Source of the DNA: Chloroflexales bacterium
GTDB taxonomy: Bacteria > Chloroflexota > Chloroflexia > Chloroflexales > Chloroflexaceae
Length of the DNA stretch: 14,422 bases
Direction of reading: 5' to 3'
Assembly (NCBI GenBank): GCA_013336035.1
Contig: JAAXUL010000087.1
Span: 1-14,422 of the forward strand
Shown: positions 7,077 through 12,935 of the stretch, in pieces
How the letters are laid out: each line of letters begins with the position of its first letter
How positions within the stretch are numbered: the first letter of the stretch is position 1
The notes under the pieces: generated by a model
Databases searched by the model: none
Seen by the model: only the letters and a program-made list of their open reading frames with translations
Told to the model about the DNA's origin: nothing
Position numbers and translations under genes: made by a program

Positions 7077-7582
7077 CCCGTGAGCCGAGCGTAGCTGGGT
7101 GGCAGGTGGCGAAGGCGATGGCAGCCGAGGCCGTCGCCCCTGTCGTGCCGGTAGCCTGGAGCAGGACCAGGTGGTACGGCTGCTGACGGTGATACGGGCC
7201 TCCTGAATGCCCCAGCCGCCCTCAGGCACGAACTCGCGCAGGGGTGCCCAACGGGTGCGCGTGGCGCCGACATAAGGGTGGTCGGTGCGGTAGCGCGGCA
7301 TCATCGCGCCAGAGGGCGAGCCAAGCAATGCCTGGGCGGCGTCGGTGTGCTTGCAGCCGCGGGGCACACGCAGGCCCGCGTCGCTGAACCGGCGGCGATG
7401 GCGCGGCGGGCGGCGGCGTTCCGCTCATCCTGACGCCATCCTACGCAGTCACAGGAGAGCACCGTCTCGCCGGTGAGGGCCCTGGCCCGGTCGAGGAGCA
7501 CGCGGTACCAGCGGTCGGGGCTCGAGGGCGACTGGATCGCCAGCACAAGGTCGAAGTCACCACTGCGGAGGCTGCGGGCCAT
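7060..7582 (-). pseudogene. SWIM-type zinc-finger-like protein, broken by two frameshifts
   Basis: The start is an ATG at 7582 with a GCGAGGA site. Frame 1 reads MARSLRSGDFDLVLAIQSPS, then a WYRVLLDRARALTGETVLSCDCVGW segment. A shift near 7390-7400 leads into RRFSDAGLRVPRGCKHTDAAQALL and on to YRTDHPYVGATRTRWAPL. A second shift near 7190 leads to QQPYHLVLLQATGTTGAT and a stop at 7060-7062. C-x-C and C-x-H together form the SWIM zinc-binding pattern, known in some helicases, transposases and small accessory proteins; here it is fused to no helicase domain. The 3' part runs into the integrase remnant. Both shifts are single-base, so decay and assembly error are both possible. Function unknown beyond likely nucleic-acid or protein binding. 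Confidence 0.65.
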
Positions 7583-7949
7583 ATCGTCCTCGCTTTGCTC
7601 GTCCGGCTCGCGCGCTGCGCTTGCTCGCGGACACGGCTCATCGGGTGCGGGTGCAGCTGGTGCGGTTGTCGCCGGAGGCGCGATGGTCGTCGCTGTGGTC
7701 GCTCGATGGAGGCAGGCCGGCAGGTTGGGCGTGGCCGCATCGGGGGCTCACCTTTCGTCTTCGCCAGAAGCGGGAAATGACGCTACGGGACCGCACGCAG
7801 TGCGGTAGGTGCTTGAGCTAAGCGGGGGCTTCTCTGTCCAGCCAGGGTGCTGAACCGCTTGGCGGCTGTTGGGGATACCGCCGCGGGCTGGGCGCGCCCA
7901 GCTCGGCGCCCAGATCGATCGCCGCGTCGGGCTGCTGATCGTGGCGGAG
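7583..7949. other. Intergenic stretch with one perfect hairpin; no gene recognised
   Basis: The only sizeable frame (plus strand, about 7591-7821, containing ADTAHRVRVQLVRLSPEARW) has no ribosome site and matches nothing I know; it could be the tail of a lost gene. A perfect 7-bp hairpin ACCGCAC-GCA-GTGCGGT lies at 7790-7806 between the end of the acetyltransferase gene and this frame. The rest shows no promoter or gene that I can support. Confidence 0.4.
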
Positions 7950-8444
7950 CTACTCTGAGCGCCGTTCCAACAGGCGCTCCAGGATGGACGCGGGGGTTTG
8001 GAAGCCGGCGCGCTCGTAGAGGGTGCGGCTCCGCGGCGAGGGCCAGAGGATGAGCCGGTCCACCCGCTCAGGCGGGCAGGCGGCGATGGCCGTGTCCAGC
8101 AGGCGCCGCCCGAGGCCCCGGCTGCGGTAGGCGGGGAGTACGAAGAGGTTCGTGAGGTAGCCCAGGTGCTCGGCTTCCTCAACCGGGTTCGGCACCTTCG
8201 CAATGAGCTGGAGGAAGACCTGTCCGACAATCTGGCCGTCGGGCGCCACGGCGACCCAGACGCGCCAGGACGGGTGGGCCAGGTGCTCGACGAGCCAGGG
8301 GAGCGCACGGGCGATGAAGGCGGCCTCGGACTCGCTGGGCGGGGCCAGCTCGCTCCGAAAGCGGTAGCGCAGGGTGGCGAGCTGCGGTGCATCGTCTGGC
8401 ACGGCGGGGCGGATCGGGAGCAGCCTCGGATCATGGACCGTCAT
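7950..8444 (-). CDS. GNAT family N-acetyltransferase
   Basis: 164 residues from the ATG at 8444, preceded by GAGGGGAC. The GNAT fold is visible: the N-terminus IRPAVPDDAPQLATLRYRFR (alpha-1), WRVWVAVAPDGQIVGQVFLQL (beta strands), YLTNLFVLPAYRSRGLGRRLL (motif A; acetyl-CoA pyrophosphate loop RSRGLG at 107-112) and PSPRSRTLYERAGF (motif B). Full family length with no frameshift, so it is the one clearly intact gene in this decayed stretch. The substrate cannot be read from the sequence; the Y-x-RAGF ending is seen in GNAT enzymes acting on small molecules or protein N-termini. It stands alone between broken genes and is probably transcribed on its own. Confidence 0.9.
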   Translation of the reverse strand: MTVHDPRLLPIRPAVPDDAPQLATLRYRFRSELAPPSESEAAFIARALPWLVEHLAHPSWRVWVAVAPDGQIVGQVFLQLIAKVPNPVEEAEHLGYLTNLFVLPAYRSRGLGRRLLDTAIAACPPERVDRLILWPSPRSRTLYERAGFQTPASILERLLERRSE

Positions 8445-8476
8445 CGTGTCCCCTCAGCTGTGTTCACTGCTGACAC

Positions 8477-8887
8477 TCACCACGGCTCGAAGCAATCGTA
8501 GTTGCGCTGGTGGGCGATCTTGCCGTCGCGGTAGGTCAGGAAGACCGCGAAGCGCGCGCGCATCTGGCCCCCAGCCGGAAGAGCGCCCAGCGGGATCGCG
8601 AGCGTTCCCGTCCACTGCACCTCAAGGACGACCCGGTTCCCATCGACCAGGCGGTCCAGCGGCTCGTACCGTTGTGCCGCCATCACCTGCTGTCCGCGCA
8701 CGGCCCCGTCGAGGATCGCCGCCAGATCGCGGATGACCGTCTCGAGCCGCTCGGGCGCCGTCCGCTGGGGGTCCTTGAGATAGATCTCGTGGTGCTTGCC
8801 GGCGAAGACGTACCCCTGAGCCGCGATGAAGGCGTGCAGCGCCTCAATCGTCGGCGCCTCGGCGGCGTAGGGGCCGCGATGCAGCAC
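8477..8887 (-). pseudogene. Second half of a GyrI-like gene fused to the tail of an NTF2/SnoaL-like gene
   Basis: From a GTG at 8887 this frame gives 136 residues. Residues 1-53 (LHRGPYAAEAPTIEALHAF to KHHEIYLKDPQRTAPERLET) are the usual end of GyrI-like (AraC effector-binding) proteins. From residue 54 the sequence becomes the C-terminal two thirds of an NTF2/SnoaL-like protein (RDLAAILDGAVRGQQ, VLEVQWTGTLAIPLGALPAG, RARFAVFLTYRDGKI and NYDCFEPW). Each part normally ends or begins in its own gene. The join near 8728 therefore suggests a deletion that removed the start of the second gene. The first part of the GyrI-like gene lies upstream in another frame. A working fusion protein is unlikely unless the frameshift is a sequencing error. 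Confidence 0.65.
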
Positions 8888-9323
8888 CTGGGCGCATCGC
8901 CCCTCGTGGTACGCCTCCAGCCGGACCCGCGCGAGGACGGATGGCGTCCACCTTCTTCCGGGCCGCCTCGCCCACGGCGGCCAGGCGCTCGGCCGTGACC
9001 TCCTCCGGCTGGGCGATCAGCATGGTCCACTGCCAGACGTCGCGCTGGCCCAGACGAAACTGGCCCATGTCCTCGGCCCACCACAGCCCCTCCAGGGGCA
9101 TGACCGCGTAGTCCAGCCCCAGCTCACGCTTCAGCGCGAACGTGAGGGTGTAGGCGAGGGTGAACAGGGCTGAGACAGCGACGGGGTAGTCGGGTGCGGT
9201 GTTCGGGTCGCCCCGGCCATCTATCATCAGGAAGCGCAGTGGCGGCACCTCGACGAGAGCGGCTGCCTTGGCCGAGGGGGCGTACAGGTGCTTCAGGGTC
9301 TTCCTGTGGTCGATCGCTGCCAT
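8844..9323 (-). pseudogene. GyrI-like small-molecule-binding protein, 5' part (frameshifted)
   Basis: The ATG at 9323 has an AAGGAG site. The reading MAAIDHRKTLKHLYAPSA, then VEVPPLRFLMIDGRGDPN, then LEGLWWAEDMGQF and VWQWTMLIAQPEEVT is typical of GyrI-like domain proteins, which bind hydrophobic ligands and are related to AraC-type effector domains. The match stops near 8945: after AARKKV the frame turns into Arg/Gly/Pro-rich noise and ends at 8844. One frame away the expected continuation TPSVLARVRLEAYHEG appears directly and leads into the 8477-8887 segment. A one-base indel at about 8944-8955 explains this. If corrected, one protein of about 280 residues (GyrI-like plus NTF2 tail) would be read from 9323 to 8477. 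Confidence 0.7.
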
Positions 9324-9389
9324 GATCGTGCTCCTTATGTCTGCACCATGCTGTCCGCCGCGACGCCAGAGCGCCCTGCGCGCACGGCC

Positions 9390-10009
9390 CTACGCGAGCC
9401 ACTGGCGCATCTGCTCGGGCGTCAGGTTCCCGCCGCAGATCACCGTCGCCACCCGGCGCCCAGCGAAGCGCTCATGCTGCTCGAGGAGGGCCGCGATGCC
9501 CGCGGCCCCCGATGACTCGACCACCAGGCCCGCGTGCCCGTGCAGCAGCTGCATCCCCTGGACCAGCGACGCCTCGCCTACGCGCACGACCTCGTCCACG
9601 GTGTCCTGCATGTCCTCTAGCACCTCTGGGATCGGCACGCGCACGGCGATGCCGTCCGCGATAGCGCTTCGCGCCGACGCTTCGCGTCATCGTCTGAGTC
9701 TGGGCGTAGCTCACGAGGCGGCCCGCCTGCCAGGAGTCGGCCATCGCCGGCGCCCCCGCAGCCACGCCTGGCCCTAGTTTCCTGCGCTGGCACAGACGAC
9801 GGTGCTCCCCGCAGACAGGCGTGAGACGAGGTAGGAGGCGCCGCGCCCCTTGAAGGAGCGGATCGGGTTGATGGTCTCCACCTTGAGGAGAGCTGGCAGC
9901 CGAGGATGGCTTCCAGGGCCTCGGCCCGATACTGCGGCGTGTGCAGAAAGACCGGGTCGATGATGTCCAGCGCGGCGGCGATGTGATCGAGCGAGAGGCG
10001 ATGGGACAT
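9390..10009 (-). pseudogene. Serine/threonine dehydratase-like PLP enzyme, internally deleted, frameshifted and interrupted by a short repeat
   Basis: The ATG at 10009 follows a GGAAG site. The N-terminus reads MSHRLSLDHIAAALDIIDPV; after a one-base shift near 9892 comes LLKVETINPIRSFKGRGASY with the PLP-binding lysine, up to CASAGN. There a stop (TAG) and a large in-gene deletion follow: the text jumps to AAGAPAMADSWQAGRLVSYA, so about 130 residues including the glycine-rich phosphate loop are gone. A 28-bp insertion (9661-9688) then breaks the frame again before DGIAVRVPIPEVLEDM and the C-terminus GGNLTPEQMRQWLA. The family is about 320 residues; only about 200 remain. The enzyme (deamination of Thr/Ser to the 2-oxo acid) cannot be made from this copy. 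Confidence 0.85.
9656..9692 (-). repeat. Copy 1 of a 37-bp identical repeat; 28-bp mini-insertion in the dehydratase gene
   Basis: On the minus strand the insert is GACGCGAAGCGTC followed by GGCGCGAAGCGCT and AT (9688 down to 9661), set between CGAT and CGCGG. Both 13-mers fold on themselves around GAA (GACGC/GCGTC and GCGC/GCGC), giving the GCGAAGC mini-hairpin type known for unusual stability in DNA. Deleting 28 bases restores the family sequence AQTQTIADGIAVRVP and joins the two frames exactly (121 minus 28 is a multiple of three). The AT at both ends suggests a 2-bp target duplication around a 26-bp unit. Confidence 0.85.
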
Positions 10010-10063
10010 GTGCGCTTCCGTATGGGTCAGGTATCTTCAGTGCACCAAGGCCAAATCGCCCTG

Positions 10064-10092
10064 AGTATAGCCGAAAGTGTGAGCTTGTGACC
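10064..10092 (-). promoter_or_regulatory. Promoter of the dehydratase remnant
   Basis: On the minus strand TATACT (10069-10064) is a good -10; 17 bases upstream lies a weak -35 (GGTCAC). The start would be near 10057, about 48 bases before the ATG at 10009. Confidence 0.4.
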
Positions 10093-10153
10093 GCTCGGTT
10101 TATGAGAGAGATGGAGAGGCAAGGATGCCTAATAGTGGGGCGAGGGAGCAACA

Positions 10154-10433
10154 ATGGAATGGGCATACGACTCGCGGGCGCGGTGCTGGCGGCTGCTGGT
10201 TGGCGGGTGGGAGGCACGCGTGGAGCGCTGGCCCGCCTCGCTGGAGTACCTGGCCGAGGTCAGCTCCCCGGCGCCAGAGCGGCGGGTCATGCGCGCCCCG
10301 CATGTCTTCCCCGACCAGACCGTGGCGCAGGCGTGGTGCCTCCAGGCGATGACGCGAAGCGTCGGCGCGAAGCGCTATCGCGGGGCAAGGCACAGAGACG
10401 CCCAGCCAGCCGCGGCGAGAACGCTTTGGCTGA
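10154..10433 (+). pseudogene. Small conserved-looking protein of unknown function, interrupted by the mini-repeat
   Basis: The ATG at 10154 follows GGGGCGAGGGAG. The first 65 residues (MEWAYDSRARCWRLLVGGWE through VSSPAPERRVMRAP to VAQAWCLQA) have a natural composition with W, Y, C and F, and resemble short hypothetical proteins that I associate with Chloroflexota accessory regions. At residue 66 the 28-bp insert begins and the frame passes into basic low-information sequence up to 10654. Removing the insert (10351-10378) gives the continuation AIAGQGTETPSQPRRERFG and a stop at 10431-10433, for a protein of about 83 residues. It is divergent from the dehydratase remnant. Function unknown. Confidence 0.6.
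10347..10383 (+). repeat. Copy 2 of the 37-bp repeat; identical 28-bp mini-insertion
   Basis: Identical over 37 bases to the reverse complement of 9656-9692. The insert spans 10351-10378; left flank CGAT and right flank CGCGG are the same as in copy 1, so both original targets read CGATCGCGG. The wider flanks differ (CAGG before and GGCAAGG after, against CAGA and ACGG in copy 1), which argues against simple duplication of a longer segment. Confidence 0.85.
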
Positions 10434-10555
10434 CCACCCTGCCGGAGGCACTGCCCAGCGCGATCAGGTGGGCGAGCGGGGGCCGAGTCACCCCCCGCCC
10501 CGGTGAGCGGGGCGCGGGCGCGGCCTGGGGCGGGGGTTCCAGCCTGGGCGGGGCG

Positions 10556-10996
10556 TTACACGGCGCGCGAAGCGCCACCATTGTCTCGGCGGCGCAGGCA
10601 CGCCGAGAGACGGGGCGGCCCCTGAGGTACGCCCCGCCTCGTGCTGGTGGCTAGGCGGCGAGCTGCTTGCGCCGGCGGGGCCGGCTCGGAGCGGAGCACC
10701 ACCACCTCGACGCTAGTGCGCTTGAGGCCCTCGCGGTCAGTGTACTCGCTGGTCTGGAGGCGGCCCGTCACGGTGATGCGCTCGCCCTTGCTGAAGCGGC
10801 TCAGGTGCTCGGCGCTCTCGCCGAAGGCGACCAGGCGGAACCAGTCGGTGCGCTCCTTCCACTCCTCGCCCTGCTTGAAGCTGCTGTGGACGGCGATGCT
10901 GGCGGTCGCGACCAGGGTGCCGGCGGCGGTGTAGCGGGCCTCGGGGTCATTGCCCGGGTTGCCGACGAGCTCGGTGCGGTTGACGTTAGTGGCCAT
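10556..10996 (-). CDS. ssb: Single-stranded DNA-binding protein (SSB), OB fold
   Basis: From the ATG at 10996 the first 104 residues are a clear SSB OB fold: NRTELVGNPGNDPEARYTAA, TLVATASIAVHSSF, TDWFRLVAFGESAEHLSRF, KGERITVTGRL and YTDREGLKRTSVEVVV. It coats single-stranded DNA in replication, repair or transfer. After VLRSEP the frame runs on as PAPPAQAARRLATSTRRGV to a stop at 10556 (146 residues), through the region of the hairpin at 10584-10608. A one-base shift just after RSE would instead give RPRRRKQLAA and stop at 10653. Neither version ends in the acidic DDDIPF-type tail that recruits partner proteins, so this is an accessory-type SSB, or its tail is damaged. Its ribosome site is weak; a 127-nt structured leader lies 37 bases upstream. 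Confidence 0.85.
   Translation of the reverse strand: MATNVNRTELVGNPGNDPEARYTAAGTLVATASIAVHSSFKQGEEWKERTDWFRLVAFGESAEHLSRFSKGERITVTGRLQTSEYTDREGLKRTSVEVVVLRSEPAPPAQAARRLATSTRRGVPQGPPRLSACLRRRDNGGASRAV
10584..10608 (-). terminator. Hairpin downstream of ssb
   Basis: Perfect 8-bp stem TCTCGGCG (10584-10591) / CGCCGAGA (10601-10608) with a nine-base loop. It lies about 45 bases beyond the alternative ssb stop at 10653-10655, in a gene-free stretch (10434-10555 also shows only GC-rich hairpin-prone sequence). There is no T run, so it is a weak or factor-assisted terminator at best. Confidence 0.4.
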
Positions 10997-11033
10997 CGAA
11001 GTCTGCTTGCTGTGGGTGCGGTGTTCCGTTCGG

Positions 11034-11160
11034 TCCTGGCCCAGACAAGCCACCTCCCCCGGCACCGGGGCAAGGGAACAAGCCTACCAGTCTTGCTCGG
11101 GGCGGGGGCCCCGAAAGATGGTAGGCCCCTTGCGCCAGGGGCGTGGGATGTGGCAGGCTG
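11034..11160 (-). ncRNA. Candidate structured leader, copy B (upstream of ssb)
   Basis: Repeats at about 85 % (hand alignment) at 14211-14336, also on the minus strand and also just before a start codon. Proposed fold, 5' to 3': GCCAC closes on GTGGC; CCCCTGGCGC pairs with GTGCCGGGG leaving one bulged base; GCAAGGG with CCCTTGC; GCCTACC with GGTAGGC; and an apical CGGGGC-CCCC-GCCCCG hairpin. The whole block forms one irregular rod. The reading frames of the two copies are offset by one-base indels, so conservation is not at protein level. It may act as an RNA switch or attenuator for ssb; a DNA role (replication or transfer hairpin) is the main alternative. Confidence 0.6.
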
Positions 11161-11526
11161 AACCGGCCGAACCAGGGACGCCGCACCAAGCCAGGGAGTC
11201 CGAGCGCCCCGCCCCACGCCTTGCCTGAGCGCTGCCGCCTCGACCAGCCGCTGGCACAGACGATCAACACGCTGCGTCGAGTGATGTTGCTGGCACAACC
11301 AGCGGCGCCGGCCCGTGAGGCGCGTCGCGTCGCTCCCACTGGAGGCGACAGCCGTAGCGGCGGTCTCCGCTGGTGAGCGGCGTGCACTTGGTCACGGCTG
11401 CATCCTTGCTACGTGCTGGCAGGGACGACATAGAATCTGATGGGTGGCCAGCGAAGGGGAGTTCAGCGACGGCTGCTGGCACCGGGTCGGCATGCCAGCC
11501 CCTGGAGCACTGCCTGGGAGAAAACC
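11161..11526. other. Gene-free stretch with a possible promoter for the zinc-ribbon gene
   Basis: No gene recognised. A possible promoter TTGCTA (11406-11411) and TAGAAT (11431-11436) has a long 19-base spacer and would start transcripts near 11443, some 84 bases before the ATG at 11527. An 8-bp inverted repeat GCCGCTGG (11247-11254) / CCAGCGGC (11299-11306) encloses a 9-bp direct repeat GCTGGCACA. The minus-strand promoter of ssb and its leader must lie upstream of 11160, but no clear hexamers are visible. Confidence 0.35.
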
Positions 11527-12144
11527 ATGGAGCAACGGATCTATAGTGGGCCGATTGAGCCGCGCCAGCTCGCCAGCGCCTTGCTGGACGAGTGGGATCA
11601 GGGTGCGACGATCGCGCAGGCGCTCGATGCGGAGGGTGGAGTGATCATCCAGATCGGCCAGCGCGAGGGCGGCTGGTTTGGCGAGGAGCCGCGCCAGGCG
11701 CTCACCCTGGGGATCGAGGCGATCACCGACGGCGTGCGCGTCACCCTGGGGCAGCAGCAGTGGTATCGCCAGGGCGGCCAGATCATGGTCGGTGGGCTGA
11801 TCGGCTTCTTTCCCTTTTTCTTCGCCTGGCCCCTTGGGGACTTCTTTCGCGGGCCTGATGCCCCGCTGGATGCGGGCCTGCCGGGGCAGATCTGGCAGAG
11901 CGTCGAGCGCTACGCGGCCCAGGCCGGGGCGGCGACGGGGCCGACGCGCCGTCTGGAAACGTTCCCCTGTCCGGCCTGTGGCGTCGCCAATCCGCAGGGG
12001 GCCGCGCGTTGCTCCGCCTGCGGCGCCGCCCTTGAGCGTCCCGCTTGTCCTACCTGTGGTACCGCCAACCCGCCCGGGGCGCGCTTCTGTATCCACTGTG
12101 GCACCCAGCTGCGGCCAGATGCCCATGCGCTCGGCGAGGCATAG
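11527..12144 (+). CDS. Membrane-associated protein with two C-terminal zinc ribbons
   Basis: 205 residues from the ATG at 11527, preceded by GGGAGA. Residues 1-80 are soluble and hydrophilic with short strand-like segments (GGVIIQIGQREGGWFG, ITDGVRVTLGQQQ). Residues 84-107 form a Phe-rich membrane segment (MVGGLIGFFPFFFAWPLGDFF). Residues 146-195 hold two zinc ribbons, CPAC...CSAC (C148, C151, C162, C165) and CPTC...CIHC (C174, C177, C188, C191), joined by ANPxGAxRC-type turns. Double zinc ribbons of this kind are common on bacterial membrane proteins and usually mediate binding. I do not recognise the N-terminal part and assign no function. The next gene overlaps its end, so the two are probably cotranscribed. 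Confidence 0.85.
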   Translation: MEQRIYSGPIEPRQLASALLDEWDQGATIAQALDAEGGVIIQIGQREGGWFGEEPRQALTLGIEAITDGVRVTLGQQQWYRQGGQIMVGGLIGFFPFFFAWPLGDFFRGPDAPLDAGLPGQIWQSVERYAAQAGAATGPTRRLETFPCPACGVANPQGAARCSACGAALERPACPTCGTANPPGARFCIHCGTQLRPDAHALGEA

Positions 12145-12848
12145 GTACTGGGAGCGGGAGGCCAGTCTGCGAGCTGGATCCAGGTTGCACGCGGGTGCGC
12201 TGCGCGCCGTCGGCCTGCTCGCGCTGTTGCTGGCCGGCTGTACCCGCGATACCATGCGTGAGCCGCCGCCTGTGGTTCCTGTCGCGACGCCCCGGCTGAC
12301 GCCCACCGTTGCACCCGTGCCAACGGCCACCGATCCGCGCAGCGGAGGCCGCCCGACTGGGCCGAGCGCCACGCCTGCCACCGATGACGCGGCGGTCGCC
12401 CGGGAGGTGGTGGCGCTGAGCAATGCGCAGCGGGCCGCGCACGGCTGCGCCACGCCCCTGGCCCCCGTGGCGGAGCTGGCGCAGGCGGCGGCACGCCACA
12501 GCCAGGACATGGCCACCCATGATTTCCTGGATCACACCGGCTCGGATGGCTCCGACCCCGGTCAGCGCCATCAGCGAGGCCGGCTACCGCTGGGGCGCGG
12601 GCGCCAGCGGGGAGCCGCTCTGGGCCGAGAATGTCGCGGCAGGGTACGACGACCCGGCCGCGGTGGTGGCGGGTTGGATGGCGAGCGCGGGGCATCGCCA
12701 GACCATCCTGACCTGCTCGTTCCGCGCGATTGGGGTCGCCCTCGCGCGGGAGGCGCACAGCACCTATGGTACGTACTGGACGGCCGAGTTCGCAATCAGG
12801 CCGCGCTCGGATGCGTCACCTGGCTCAGGTGGTGCATCGGCTCCCTGA
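12125..12848 (+). pseudogene. CAP/SCP-domain (PR-1-like) lipoprotein with one frameshift
   Basis: A lipoprotein signal ends in LLALLLAGC. The start is uncertain: ATG 12125 gives an overlong signal, whereas TTG 12185 gives a typical one with the cysteine at 19. A Pro/Thr-rich linker follows, then a CAP domain: VVALSNAQRAAHGC, VAELAQAAARHSQDMA, THDFLDHTGSDGSDPGQR. One extra base near 12567 moves the rest into another frame: ISEAGYRWGAGASG, WAENVAAGY, AAVVAGWMASAGHRQTIL, IGVALAREAHSTYGTYWTAEF, stop at 12846-12848. The HTGSDGS, ENVAAG and GHR signatures identify the YkwD-type bacterial CAP family, which is extracytoplasmic with a poorly defined function. Only one base is wrong and both halves are otherwise perfect, so an assembly error is likely; the real product would be about 220 residues. 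Confidence 0.8.
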
Positions 12849-12905
12849 CCGCCCCCGAGGCAGGCCGGGTGAGTGATCGCGATCGGGCGTGCGCGTGGAT
12901 CGATA

Positions 12906-12922
12906 GACCGCGCTGCGCGGTC
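12906..12922. terminator. Perfect GC hairpin between the CAP and methyltransferase genes
   Basis: GACCGCG-CTG-CGCGGTC, a 7-bp stem with a three-base loop, 58 bases after the CAP stop and just before the ribosome site of the methyltransferase. It has no T run. It could slow transcription or affect translation of the next gene; it resembles the hairpin at 7790-7806 in stem length, loop size and the ACCGC edge. Confidence 0.4.
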
Positions 12923-12935
12923 GCGGCGGGAGGTG

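Noticed and set aside
8544..8560. Another CGCGAAGCGCG stretch
   Set aside because: It codes for the expected residues of the NTF2-like part and has none of the flanking module or target sequence.
10560..10578. GGCGC-GCGAA-GCGCC hairpin, possibly a half copy of the mini-repeat
   Set aside because: Only one module is present and it differs in stem length; there is no interrupted gene to prove insertion.
11247..11306. 8-bp inverted repeat GCCGCTGG/CCAGCGGC
   Set aside because: The arms are short and 44 bases apart, which is expected by chance in GC-rich DNA.
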